From Trichopria drosophilae (Eukaryota; Arthropoda; Insecta; Hymenoptera; Diapriidae): 64,000 bases of DNA. The first letter of the stretch is position 1. Every line of letters starts with the position of its first letter. The position numbers and the translations under genes are program-made. The DNA lies in assembly GCA_030407085.1 (NCBI GenBank), contig CM059583.1:44136001-44200000 (forward strand). Direction: 5' to 3'. Of the stretch, positions 13,201-25,050 are shown piece by piece. Under the pieces are notes generated by a model, which saw only the letters and a program-made list of their open reading frames with translations, did not search any database and was not told the DNA's origin.

Positions 13201-16200
13201 TAAACGGAAGTTCAACATGGCCGCTTGACTTAAAAAAAAAATGTCGGCCGTATTGGATCAGCCATTTTGAATGATCGAAAATTGACTCGAAATTCGTAAT
13301 CATCGTCTTCGAAAACATAAATATCCATATTTACACAAACTTCAAATTGGCCGGAAACATGGTAACATTTTGAGCCCACTTTAGGTCTTCACAGTGAAAG
13401 GGTTAATCCAGTTCTTATATCAAGTATTTACTTTTTTTCGTGTTGCTGCTGGTAATCTTATTAATGTATAACTATTTTTCCCTCAAACGAAACAATTTCT
13501 TGATATTATCAATTATTATCGCAATTTTCAAAATTATTTAGCGATCGTCTCTAACACTATTCATACTAAATCTCTGAGCGAATCATGTAACATGTTTAAT
13601 AGATTAACACACTCATCCACTCATACAATTAAGATTAATCTTGTAATGGTGCGATTTTAATGGAATGATTTAATCGTTTGCAGGTAGCGGACAGTCGCCG
13701 AACTCTACGCATCCAGGATCACCGCCTGCTATTTCTGCTCCGCCTCCGGCTCTTCTGAATTCGAAGAGACCTGGTTACTACCAGGGCAACGACGGTCTTC
13801 CTACCAAGAGACCTAGGATATCGCATTATCGCAAACCCGAGCCCAGCTTTGGGAGCGGAACTAGCGTCAACCACGGACCTAGCAACGAGAACGCAAGGAC
13901 GGCTGGTGGTAGTGTCGGTCACGGTATGGGTGGTATGATGAGTGCCAGTGGTTTTGGTGGAAGTGCTAGTGGCAATAGTGGCATGGGTTACGGCGGCGAC
14001 AGCATCAGCCTAGGAGAGCCGAGGCATCAAAATCATCGAGCCGACTATCGGAATGACTATCGGTCCGATTATAGATCCGATTATCGGTCCGATTATCGTG
14101 CCGAAAGAACAACGAACAGTGATGCATTTCGCGGGAGTGGCGATGGCGGTTACGGCTCTGCTAAATCGGGCCTAACCCCGAATAGTGATAGTGAGGAAGT
14201 CCCTAGCCATCACGGAGGTAGGGGTGCCATGGGCAGCGTCAGCATGATGGACGTCGGCGCCGGGAGCAGCAGCAGTAATTGTAGACCAGTCAGCAACAGC
14301 GGTAGCCACAACGCCGGCAGCCATAATATCCATAGTAACTTAGCTCATAATAGTAACTCGAATAGCCATCATCGTGGTGTCGGTAGTGTAAGTGCGACTA
14401 AGTCCTTGGCGAATAGTGACGTGAATTCCGGTGGTGCGATGGTTGATTACTCTGCTCCGACGCGTGGACCCAGCAACAATGGTAGCTACACGAGTCCTAG
14501 GCAAGTGCTCAGTGACAGGAGGGACAGAGAAGATAGAAATCGCGGTCATCGTGAAAATCGCGAGAGAGAAATGCGCGAAACGAGGGACACACGAGAGCCT
14601 CCTGCGTCATCGGCGAATTCAGCGGCCAACAATTTGTACAGCTCGAGCTTTGCCAATAACGATTATCCATCGACGAACAACGTCTCGGCAGTGGTGGAAA
14701 ATTCCTCTGTAACGATGCAGGACTCTTATGGAGCCTCACCCGACATGACTACAAAGGAAGTTCCAGACTACGTCTCGTAAGTATTACTCCAACTTTTCCT
14801 AATCCTAATTCCAAAATTTGCCAGATTCTTTTCATGCTTACATTTTTTTTTTGTTTTGCAGGTACTATACGACGATAAGCAGTCAAGAGCAGAGGTTACG
14901 ATACAAAACTGAATTCAATTCCTATTACGATGAGTACAGGAGATTGCACGGTCTAATCGAAGACATTGCCAGGAGATTTAGGATATTTGAACAACAGTAT
15001 AGAGCTTTGGTAGCAGTCGGAAATGCGCAAACTATTGAGGTATGGATTACAATCTTTTTTCTTTTTAGTTTGTGAATGGTTAAGCAATAAAATGCTTCCT
15101 AGCTCTTATTTTCAAAATGCACTTTTAACCCTTTGAAGCATGGTGTAGCATTTAAGGTAATTATCAATTAATTTTGCTGCAAATGTTTGCTTCCTTACCT
15201 CAAGAAGATGTTAGGAAACGCAAGTAAATCAATACTTTAAATTAATTATCGTGTTATATTGTTTAAACAAATTAAACAACGTGTAAAAATGGTGTATTTT
15301 TTACGGAAAATATATGTGAAGAAGAAAACGTCACTGAAATATGACGAGACTGGGTACTCGGCCCCGAAAACGGGTGCACCTCAAAATCCCGAGAATAAAA
15401 AAACAGACAGTTCCAATAACAGACATTCAAAAACCAGACATTTTAAAAAAAAACTGACATTTCAAGGTAAAAAATGTTTGACCAAGAGATTCATTTTGTA
15501 GGTTGCTTGAAGGTCAAATCAATTTTTGACCTGTCGGTTTTTCGAAATGTCTGTTCTTTCAACATTCAAAATAGTGGATCCAATATGACTGATCAAAAAG
15601 TAAAAACATGTCAGATTTACCCTAGACCTTTCAAAAAACCGACAGGTCAAAAATTGATTTGACCTTCAAGCAACCTACAAAATGAATCTCTTGGTCAAAC
15701 ATTTTTTACCTGAAATGTTTGTTTTAAATGTCTGTTTTTATATGTGTGGGGATTTTGAGGTACACCCCCGAAAACTCCCGAGTAACACATTTCAGTTATT
15801 TTCAGCGCAAAGAAAAAAGTATGCTTCAAAGTGTTAAAACGCTATCTGCTGCTCGGTATTTCTAGTCCTTTTCTTTATCACGTTTCAAATTGATTTCGAA
15901 GTGATTTCGAAGGAAAAATTCTGATAGGCTTGATATAATTACTATAATGTTGTTATAATTCTTCTTGCCCGTACATAAAATGAAAAATGCATTGCTTAGG
16001 ATAGAGAATCATTGTAGTTGTTTGGCTTTTTCGCAGATTTTGAGGCAACAAGTCCTCGAAGAATACGTGGCAATTAAAGAGGACCCGGAACAGCGGCAAG
16101 TCAAAATTAAATTCCAGTATTTGCACGACAAGCTGAGTCACATAAAACAGCTGATAAACGAATACGACGTGAAGACTGGCCGCGTCAGTGCCACGCTCTC

Positions 16201-16258
16201 TGTCGACGGGGATATGTTCAGCCAGGGCCACGAGACCGGCGAGCACTTGAACTACTGA
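6897..16258 (+). CDS. ELL: ELL, RNA polymerase II elongation factor (3' part, six exons)
   Basis: ELL suppresses pausing of RNA polymerase II in the nucleus as part of super- and little-elongation complexes; the fly orthologue is Su(Tpl). Six exons (6,897-7,256; 10,498-10,568; 11,275-11,481; 13,684-14,776; 14,862-15,039; 16,037-16,258) join into 709 codons plus stop with all phases agreeing. Recognisable in order are a GRKVKVK block matching vertebrate ELL (GRKVQVR), the winged-helix block (HLLALRPYKKPELYDRI), the DVQEDWPFYTEQE region, a KRPRISHY motif, a long Ser/Gly/Asn-rich linker, and a C-terminal occludin-homology domain from PDYVS onward, known in ELL2 to bind AFF4. The first exon starts with the last base of a codon, so the N-terminal EAF-binding region lies upstream of the window. 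Confidence 0.93.
7036..7160 (+). repeat. 30-bp coding minisatellite in ELL
   Basis: Four tandem units of 30 bp encode ASRLPSASST, in frame within ELL exon A. Units differ by a few synonymous or near-synonymous changes (GCCGTCC versus GCCCTCT). It lies in the variable linker between the N-terminal region and the winged helix, so length variation should be tolerated. Confidence 0.9.
7257..10497 (+). other. ELL intron (3.2 kb)
   Basis: A GT...AG intron between exons A and B. It is AT-rich, and I see no coding exon, RNA gene or clear transposon in it. A moderately GC-rich patch at 9,480-9,600 includes a CCAAT word and could be regulatory, but nothing more specific can be said. Confidence 0.7.
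10498..10568 (+). CDS. ELL: ELL exon B (winged-helix start)
   Basis: This 71-base exon encodes RLIHLLALRPYKKPELYDRI, closely matching the vertebrate ELL block HLLALRPYRKAELLLRL. The acceptor is CAACAG ending at 10,497. The donor is GTTTGT at 10,569, a weak but usable GT donor. It ends after the first base of a codon that exon C completes in frame. Confidence 0.9.
11275..11481 (+). CDS. ELL: ELL exon C (winged helix and DVQEDWP block)
   Basis: The acceptor TTCAACAG ends at 11,274 and the donor GTAAGT starts at 11,482. It encodes GIREKERSVMANVLK...DNTYHLVRHAWSDVQEDWPFY, corresponding to vertebrate CTLQDCMYKDVQKDWPGY, and continues to a Gly/Ser stretch. Splice phase 1 matches both neighbours. 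Confidence 0.92.
11482..13683 (+). other. ELL intron (2.2 kb)
   Basis: A canonical GTAAGT...CAG intron. It holds a TTAA-type MITE at 13,056-13,402. The remainder is AT-rich and I see nothing coding in it. Confidence 0.75.
13056..13402. mobile_element. piggyBac-like MITE
   Basis: The ends are CCCTTTCGCTGTG (left) and CACAGTGAAAGGG (right), an inverted pair beginning CCC as in piggyBac-type elements. The right flank is TTAA (13,403-13,406) and the left flank GTAA (13,052-13,055), one change from TTAA. The interior shares the ATTGGATCAGCCATTTTGAA motif family with the repeats at 1,900-2,350 and 36,700-37,000. Confidence 0.6.
13684..14776 (+). CDS. ELL: ELL exon D (long low-complexity linker)
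   Basis: The acceptor CAG ends at 13,683 and the donor GTAAGT starts at 14,777. The exon encodes the Pro-rich start of the linker, then TKRPRISHYRKPEP (compare vertebrate KKPRISHF), then several hundred residues rich in Ser, Gly, Asn, His and Arg, including a DYRS repeat at 14,040-14,102, and ends with PDYVS at the border of the occludin-homology domain. Linkers of ELL proteins vary greatly between insects, so this length is not unusual. Confidence 0.93.
14040..14102 (+). repeat. 12-bp coding repeat (DYRS) in ELL
   Basis: Five consecutive 12-bp units encode DYRN/DYRS/DYRA within the ELL linker exon. The units vary at third positions (TATCGG, TATAGA, TATCGT). Confidence 0.9.
14862..15039 (+). 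CDS. ELL: ELL exon E (occludin-homology domain, first half)
   Basis: Separated from exon D by an 85-bp intron with a strong polypyrimidine tract and CAG. It encodes YYTTISSQEQRLRYKTEF and the following helices (RLHGLIEDIARRF), matching vertebrate ELL YAAISSSEQRQSYKNDF. The donor is GTATGG at 15,040. This exon is duplicated at 39,983-40,157. Confidence 0.94.
15040..16036 (+). other. ELL last intron, with MITE insertion
   Basis: This 997-bp GT...AG intron contains a 705-bp TTAA-flanked element (15,129-15,833). Without it the intron would be about 290 bp, close to the 317-bp intron of the duplicate at 40,158-40,474. Confidence 0.9.
15129..15833. mobile_element. 705-bp TTAA-flanked MITE (piggyBac-like) with nested palindrome
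   Basis: It is flanked by TTAA at 15,125-15,128 and 15,834-15,837. The ends are CCCTTTGAAGCAT and ATGCTTCAAAGTG. Inside is a second inverted repeat, arms about 15,332-15,560 and 15,625-15,795, sharing CACCTCAAAATCCC and GACCTTCAAGCAACCTAC in opposite orientation. The duplicated ELL intron at 40,218-40,221 has a single TTAA at the matching place, which is the pre-insertion site. Confidence 0.85.
16037..16258 (+). CDS. ELL: ELL last coding exon
   Basis: The acceptor TTTTCGCAG ends at 16,036 and the stop TGA is at 16,256-16,258. It encodes ILRQQVLEEYVAIKEDPEQR and KIKFQYLHDKLSHIKQLINE, the second half of the occludin-homology domain (vertebrate YLHSKLAHIKRLIAEYD), plus a short tail. Confidence 0.94.
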   Translation: MLRQQVLEEYVAIKEDPEQRQVKIKFQYLHDKLSHIKQLINEYDVKTGRVSATLSVDGDMFSQGHETGEHLNY

Positions 16259-19200
16259 CACAAGTTGAAAAAGTTGCCCTTCGCCCTCCGCTTCTTCTCG
16301 GTTATCAATGCGCTAGTGTCGACGTTACCGCAGAAATGGCATTTCTTTGGCGTGCTTTAAGGATGACGCGTCACGGGTTTGACGACACACTCGTTCCTGA
16401 AAAACGTCGCCGAAGACCTAAGCTCTCTGCACGGAGCTGACTGAAAAATGCTCACGTTATTTTTCCTACGATATCCGATAACTTTGCGAGGGCGCTCCAC
16501 GAAACGAAAATGCGCCGACCGAAGATGAAGACTGCACAACAACGACGACGAAGACGACGAGGACGACGACGACGACGACGACGATCGGAAGAATTCAGCA
16601 ACGAGTCAAGCGTCGTTGTCGATATACTGATTTCCGATATCTTTTCCACTGTTCTGCTCCTCTGACTGTCAGGCTGGACTCCCAGAAGCGATAGCGACTA
16701 GATTTTCATTTCGATCGCTTCCTCCTACAATGATTCCGTGGATGAACGATTATGACAATCAGATTCGAACGACAGAAGCGTCGTACGAGTAATCCATCCC
16801 AGGCGTAAATAATAATACGGCGACGGCCAAAAGCAAAACGCACGAATCGGTCGAATGGAAAAGGAAACGCCTCACGTCCAATTTACTGTCCAAGATTCGA
16901 AATGGCGAGAAGGGAACATTAGATGAACGTCGTCCACATGTAAGGCCGTATACGATTACGCACGTCCAAGTGTGTCGTCCAGTTTCGAAAACGAAATAGT
17001 TTAACGCGAATGCGACGCAAGTCCGTAGCTTTGAATCGCGGCGCGCGTCCAAAGGCCACCTCGGAAGGAATAATGGAAATTAGACTCCCAGGTTCGAGTA
17101 CGAAAGTAAATAAAATGGAAATGTACTGCGCCGCGAACGCTACTCGTCCAAATTCGAATTTCTCTCTTCATTTTCTTCTGGTTCGAGTTAGGTCCACTAT
17201 ATGAACGACGAAATGAACGACGCGGACCAAATCGAGGATCGTTGGAAAGAAGAAGCGTCGCTCTTAATCGGATTCGGCGCCGTAGTATATTTAAATGTTA
17301 CGTTATGCTTTAAGCAACTGATGGCACGAATGTTTGAAATCTACGAGGAAAGTTTTTTTTTTTTTTTTTTTTTTTTTCAACATATGTCGTCCGAGAGCCG
17401 TCGTCCGTCGAGAAATGGTTGTGTAAGATTCATCGTTCGCGTCATTATTAATATTCCCGTCGTACAGTTTATTATAAAGATTGTTATGATTATTATTATT
17501 ATTATTATTGTAATTATGAGATACGTCATTGTCGCAGCAACGCCAACGAGGTAGCCGCGTCGAGGAAACGTGCGAGGGGGGGGAAAATTCTTGCTAACCC
17601 GAGAGGCTCATTTTTCCGCCTACGGTGCCAAATTTTCCATTTTCTACGACTGCGCTTCGAGTCGCGTCTATATCCCGCATCTTCCGCAAAGTCGACTCGT
17701 TGGCGTATCCTTATATTAATAATCTTTACATTTGTTCCGTTAAAGTTTATTTTGTAACGTCGCTCGTCGACGAGAGAAAGCGAGAGAGGGAACGAGATTT
17801 ATCGGATTCATCATTTAACGATCGATCGTTTTCGACGAAGCAAGTCTTGTACGGATGTTCTTTCCTTCTTTTCTTTTTAACTGTATAGTGTTACGGAATT
17901 AGCCATTAGTTATATTGTGTTTTTTTTTTCGTTCACGACTATTCGTTCCGCTGAATTATAAAAGATTGTTTATCGGTTTTATAAAAAATAAAACGCTCAT
18001 CACGCGATGGATTCGCAGCCGCTGCCTAATGTCGCTGGAAAAACAATCATTTGAAAGAATTTTTGGCGACAGCGGCGGGTATGGCACAGTGATGTAGTGC
18101 AATTCACGTCGCCGCGTGGCGTGCCAAGATTGGCCGAACACCGGACAAGATATTGAAATCTCGCGGATTAAAAAAACAATAGTTAGATTTATTATATTTT
18201 TCAAAATTTGTTTCCTGAACATTTTTCAAGTTTGCCCACTGGATGGTGAAACGTTAGTTTCATCTTAAAACCTATAATTGAAACTTCCTTTCGCAGGATA
18301 AAAAAATCATGTGCGGTATTTTGCGATTGCCGCAAAACGCAGCGACGTGAAAAGCTCCACCGGCTCTCTCAGCAGCCAATGGAAACGAGCCACTCATACT
18401 GTTATGCATATTACACGCGCATGTATATATACATACATATATATATATATATATATATGTATCCATGAACGAATGACGTTATTTAATCAAAGAAGAATAA
18501 GTAGGTCAATTGTACATAGGTGCGTTTAGAGGTGACGAAAATCGGAGAAATTCGGCGGTTAAAAAAAGAACAATTAGGAGATTCGACTAGTTTATTTTAC
18601 AATTTTGCGCGCCGCGTCTCGAGAGAGAAGCCGCGTCGTGCTCGTCTGCGACGAGTTCTAGGTTACTGTTTAATTTTTTTTCTCTTCTTCGAAAATGAAA
18701 ATAACCAAAAAAAAGTGAAATAAAGAAATATCGCAAAAAAAAGACATTGTTTCGTTTTACGCATTCATTCGTCGCTCGAGGGCACTTTCGAACGGAAACG
18801 ACACTGTGCCATACAGTTTCCCCGTTCATCGCGACGACTGCGGGCTTCGTTTCTTTTCGACGAAACGCTTATAGTTACCAATTCATACCAGTCAACGATA
18901 CTTGGCTCTCACTCGCTCCGACGATTCGGACGTTGCGTTTTTGTCTTTCGTTTTGATTTCCGGGCGAGGAAACTCGGCGAGTACCGGCGGTCCAATCAAA
19001 CGAAGCGAATCGAAAACAGAATCAAAAAGAGCAACCTGGGAAAAATTTGTCTTGGGACGGCGTCGAGTTTCCTTGGGCCATTTTCCGATCGATTATTGTC
19101 CGATAAACAGGGAAAGAAACGAATAAAATCCAAGTGCCAATCGTAGCCAAGCAAAAAAGTAACAATACGATTATGTATATTAAAAGCTATCGCATTATTA

Positions 19201-22200
19201 TATTACATTACATATATTGCTATATAGTATAGGAGAGGTACGTTACGAAATTCTACGACGCGAAAGGACGAAACCGCGGCGGAAGGATTACAAGGAAATG
19301 GTACCGTGCTCGATTCTTGGACCGATTTCCGCGCCTCGTTAGCTAATTAATCGCGTCTCGTCGTTGCAGATAAAATTTGTATATCACGTTTTCACATCGG
19401 ATGTAACTGTAATTATAGCCGCATCTGGTACGCCGGTTCTCACTCTCTTTCTCTCTCCCTCGACATCTTTCGCAAACTATAAAATTTTACGTCGAAATGT
19501 CCTCCAATGGCACACGTACTCTGCGATTTTCCCCGGTATTATTATGGAGAATAGTTTTAAATTGATGTTTTATTAGAGGATTTATCGTTTAAATTTTTAA
19601 GTTAATATATTTTAAAATTATTTCGTTTATAGGTTTAACGAGCTATTGAAAAATTGCAGAGCATCGATGTGATAAAACGACGTAGGTTTTGTTTTGCGGA
19701 AGATTGTTTTTAGACCTTTTCCATTTTCTCGCACGATCTCTTCCGCCTGTTCTTCTGACAAAAAAAAAAATTGATTCCGACTCGAACGTCCGGGATTCCA
19801 CTAACGGTTTTAAGTTTCGAGCTTCTAGAATCGAGCTTCCCCCCGTCGCCGCTGGACGACGAGGCTGCAGGTTTTTAGTGCGGGTGGTTAGCTACAAGTC
19901 AGAAAATGTTTTAAGTTATGTTCGCGTTGACGAGAGAAAGGAAGAATGTGCCTGGCAGTAAAAATGAAAATACATTTGATATTTTAGTAAATCGAAGGCA
20001 GCAGCTTTTCATAGTAACGACTATTGTTTCACCACCCACATTAAAATAACGAAAAGTCAACAAACGACGTGCTAATCACGAATTTTTCCTTTTCTTCAGT
20101 CGAAGAGGTCGGCGAAGGCAATTTTCGAACACGGAAATGTGTGCATGCTCGTTGTTGTAATATTACAATTTTGACTGTGATGATAATTACTGTATAATAC
20201 ATGTTACGTGTATATTTGCTTTTGACGACGATTGCATTTTGGTTGTGCTGCCGCGGTATCGTAATGTTCTCCGCTAACTTAACATTTTTTACTCAGTTTT
20301 TCTCTCTCTTACCGGGAAATTCATTCGTGCCCAAGTCGACGTTTTTACACAATTTTTATCTCAACAACTGTTTCAGGAGACAGAAACGCGATGAAAAATT
20401 TAGTATGTGGTTAATTTGTTCCACGTTAGGTCTAAACAATCAATATTTAAGTTTGAACAAAAAGTTATGCTCGTTTTAAGGTTTGAAACATTATTCTAAA
20501 TTCATGCAGTGGACTGGAAGAATTTTTAATAGAAATGTTTTAAGAAAACAATTTTAAACGATTAGTGAAATGATTCTTGAAAATTATAAAACTGTACAAG
20601 TCTCATTTTTGTATCAACACCCTTAAATCGAGCATATATTAAATTTATTAAAAAAAAACTGTCGTTATTTTTATTTGTTAGTTGCGTTATTGATAATTAA
20701 TTTGAATTATTCAAAAAAACAAAAAAAAATAAAAAATTTAATTTTATATTTATAAAAACATTCATCGAAAATACTTTTGTCACGTTTGTTTGCAGTTAAG
20801 TTTGAAAATTACTCTTCTATGTCTCGCGGTAATTTATTAGGTAATAATTGCGTTAATTATACACGAGAGAAATAGCTTGATATAACCTCAAAGTCGGCCA
20901 CTAAAAAACCGGAGAGGGAAAAACAAGGAGACAAATGCTATGTGTACGCTCCGGGAAAAGATTTTTTGTAAACTTTCAAATTACCACACTAATTGTAGTT
21001 TAGTGTTTAAATTCGAAGTGAGGTTCAATTTGTTCCAAAAAAATTTTTGGCGTACACATAGAGAAATGTCGATCCATATATATAAATGTACGCATCCATA
21101 TATTTGAAAAGGCAAGGAACAATCAACGAGTGCCGTTATCGTTCGGTGATCGGACGCACGAGACTCGTCCCCGGTGTCTTTCGGCAAATTCTCTCGTGTT
21201 GTGATATAGGTTTTAACGAAACGGGCGCGTTACTTTTTCAGAATGCAATCATTCGAAGAGCGGCGAGGAGCGCGTTTCGATTTTGAAAAAAAACCGTTTT
21301 GTACTTTAAAAGAGGAGCGCGACACCGAGCGAGCTAACGAACGATAAAGAATTATTATCTATTCTTCTCATATCAGACAGAAAGGCACTCGCGTGAACCA
21401 ATCACAACGTTGATGACACCTGTTTAGTCGTCGGCGTGAAGAATACTTGGATTAATGCTAAATATGGCGAATAACGTTACTACCTAACCTCAAAACTACC
21501 TTACGTAATAATTAGTATGTTTTCTTACGAACTTAGTAACAGTAAAAAATCAATAAAATAATACTTATTTTTACTAATAAGTAAAAACAAACTAAATATT
21601 AGTTAATTGATACTAATATACTAAACCATTACACTATTATGTATTCTAATCTGTTGAACTAATCAAATAAATTAGTTAAAAATTATGTCTAATAATTTTC
21701 TCACTAATTTAATGCCAGGAAGGAAACGTACTAAATAAGAATTTAATAAATTGTTCCTATCAGAGGCAGAAACGTTATTGACCGTATCCTAGCCTCTTAA
21801 GAATTCGATATTTTAGTTCAATACGACTATTGTAATACGATTCAAAATTAGGTTTTCCTGTTTACAAAAAGACATTGTTATTCACGCGGACGACTTTTTC
21901 CACAGCATTACGAAAAATCGCGGAGCATTCGTTACTTTTTACTTTGTAAGCGCGTACAGAGAACATATTTTGAATGACTGACGGATGTGATGAGTTGGCC
22001 TTATATTAAACGAGACGAAACAAAAAAAATGAGGAAAAGACGTATAATATTATCTACGATTCTCGTGGCGACGGCGATAAACGGCGAAACGATTTTAATA
22101 GAGGAAGAAAGTAAGGTCGACGGCAATGATTACGGATCTTTTATAAACACGGCGATATAGGATGATTGTGTATAGGCATGAAGACAAAAAATACCCGTGA

Positions 22201-22253
22201 CTCTTTTATTGACGACGACTGCATTGCTCCCCTTGACAAAGGCTCGTATGTTC

Positions 22254-22293
<40 letters not shown>

Positions 22294-22303
22294 CATATAT
22301 ATG

Positions 22304-22375
<72 letters not shown>

Positions 22376-25050
22376 TATATAATTATATAGTTATATTTGC
22401 GATTATTACTTATATATTATATTCATTGAATAAAGTGAAGATGAAAAAATCGAAAAAAAATACGAGGAGGATTATATTATTACTTTTTATGTAAAATAAC
22501 AGAGTAAATATCGTAAAAGGAGCGATCGGGAGGGCGCGCACGAAAAGCGCACGGCGTTCCAAGGGATGGAGAAGAGTAAGGGGCTGTCCTGATAATATTT
22601 TGTTACGAGTTTCTTCTGCCTCGATTCTCGTCCTGAGGCCTCACGCCAAAATTCGCGGAGAAAACGCCGGGCGACAATTCGTAGCGTCGTAACCTTCTGC
22701 GGAGCTGACAGTCCTCCGTAGATCTACATGTTATTTTTTTCCTTTTTTTCCTTTTTTTCAATATTATGAAATTTTTTCGTTTTCCAACGATTTAGCTAGA
22801 ATTGTCTAAGCGAGAGCTGGAGATTGGTCGGCGGTTTTCTCCGCGAGGACGTCGTCCGCCTTGAGGTCCTCTCCGCGTCTCGCGCGCATCTCTTTTTCCG
22901 TGCTACACGGGAAAAGAAAAATATTTAAAAAAAAAACAAAGAAAATGGCGAACGAATCGGCGGTGTGCGGCGTGCACACACGAGGGGCAATAGCGACAGC
23001 GAAAATGAATGTAAGCGTTGGAATGTGTGTATAAAAATGTATTTTAAGCACAGGAATGGAAAAGAAATTCAATTTACAGTAACGATGTAATAAGATACAT
23101 ATTATGTGGGTTGTGCATAAACATACGTACGCGCTTTGGCGTAGCCAGGATGGATCTACGTATCTACGAAGTGACTCTAAGCCGTAGGGTGCTGCGCCGT
23201 CTTCTTTCTGTTTTTTTTTTCAATTCTATCGTTAATAGTTTCGTTTGCGAACGCCCGTGTTAGCGCAATGAGAAAGCACGCTGAGAAAGTTGAAGTTTTT
23301 ATATAGTAAGGAGAGAGCGGCCTATGTAAGGAGCTTTAGTATTTCCTTTAAACAGAACTTTTAAGTTGTTCGATTGGATGCGAAAGTTTTAGTTTTAAGT
23401 TTTTGAAACACTAGCAATAATATGTATTTTCTGCTTTGTTCATTTGAAAAATTAAATATAAAGAATCGATGTTAATAAAACGTCAATTGTAATACACGAA
23501 CATTTCGTCTTGAATAATTCGCATGCATAATCGATCAAGTCAATTACACATAATCATTTGAGTCATATCAAAGTTTTTTAAAAAAATTACTTAATCATAT
23601 CAACTAATCTTAGAGACATGTCAATTTAATGTCAACTCGAAAATTAAATTTATAGTAATGTGTAACATTTCTTCTCGACTTTTCAGATGGTTTACATAGT
23701 AAACGTTAAATACTTTACTAGATCGGCCTTTAACAGTAAGTTCCGAATTTAAGTACTATTAGAAAGTGATATAACATCAGTTTCGTCCATATTTTTGCCA
23801 AGTGATACCGTCGCGAAGTAACTTCCGAATTTGGAAGATTTCGTCCGTCGTGAGAAGGATCTCGAGAATCTGCAGAATTCTCGATGAAGATTGTTCGATA
23901 AAACGTTGGAGCATTAGATGCCGACGGTTTCTTAACAAAGAAACTACGTGATCGGACGTGAAAGTGGATTTTCGTATGATATCCAAGGAACGCCTGCGGT
24001 AATTAAGTACTTTCAGTTTAATGGCGTGCGAATGAAAAGTCAAATGTGCTTTCTCGGCAAGTGACGTCGACGCAAAAGTGGATTGAGGAAGTTCGTTATC
24101 GATAAAATTCTTGAGGAAAGACTGAAACGTTAATCTCGAGGACGGCTGAGCAAATATTCCAAGTCGTATTAAGACAAAACAAATCAAATTCGTGTTAAAA
24201 GAAATGTGAACTTTCCAATTCAGATTTTGCACGTCACTGCTCTCTCAGTGCGCAACGACGAAAAGCGGCTACAAGAGGTCGGATCGTTCGCCTTTCCGTC
24301 CCCAAATACCTCCGAGGCGGAGATTTAATTTTGTTCGCAAAATTTGTCGAGAAAAACCGATACGAAATTTCCAGATATTTTAACTGTCATCACTTTTTTA
24401 ATCCTGATCCTTTTACTTCCCGTCACTTCCTCCAGCTTGAAATTCCTTTCGCTCCTTTTGTAACAGTGCGATACGTCGGAGGTTCTTCCGATTCCCCGGT
24501 AGTGATGGACGACCGAAACTGTCGGTCCTGTTTTGGAAAATAAAAAAAAAATTTGAAAAACTTGTACCAACAGTTTTCGGTCGGTTTTAACGACTGATCC
24601 GTTGCGAGGTTCGTTCATCGTCATTCGTAAACGATCGTCCGGTTTGTCGACGATTCACGGGATCAAAGATGGCGACCAGTTTGACGGATCCATCGTATGG
24701 GTCGTTAGGGTATAAATAATCGACTAATAACTCGGCAATGAAATCGACGTATGTAACACGGGCTTCAAAAATATGAAAAGATGTATCGAGAGGAACAAAA
24801 TCGCATGAATTTGTCGATTGCTCTTCCCGAATTTTACATACCCACAATTAAAAGAAAAGATCGATATACCGCGCAGTGGATCGCGCGGGTCCGCGGCTGA
24901 GGACTTTGCGACTTTTATTAAATATTTATTCAGACGACTTGCCAAGTTCATTGCACAGTATATTACGAAAGATAGATTCAAGAAAATGATCTATAGACTA
25001 CGGATTAACGGACGAGTTTACACATAGATACTGAGAAATTTCACGAGATA
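16259..25050 (+). other. ELL 3' flank, possible long 3' UTR
   Basis: About 8.8 kb follow the ELL stop without a recognisable protein gene. The part up to about 24.9 kb is CpG-rich, with GACGACG runs, and nearly free of transposons, unlike everything after 25 kb. Possible AATAAA poly(A) signals occur at 17,987 and 18,719, among others. Minus-strand 23,777-24,232 is open for 151 codons but starts at GTG and resembles nothing known to me. Simple repeats are a 25-base poly-T at about 17,354, a TA run at 18,431-18,461, and the TA block listed separately. Confidence 0.45.
22255..22379. repeat. (TA)n microsatellite
   Basis: About 125 bp of almost uninterrupted TA dinucleotide with a few CATACATATA interruptions. 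Open frames through it on either strand (Tyr-Ile repeats) are by-products. Confidence 0.95.

Noticed and set aside
22130..22382. Open frames of Tyr-Ile repeats on both strands
   Set aside because: They are translations of a TA microsatellite.
23777..24232. 151-codon minus-strand open frame
   Set aside because: It starts at GTG, has no recognisable motif, and this length can occur by chance in this composition.
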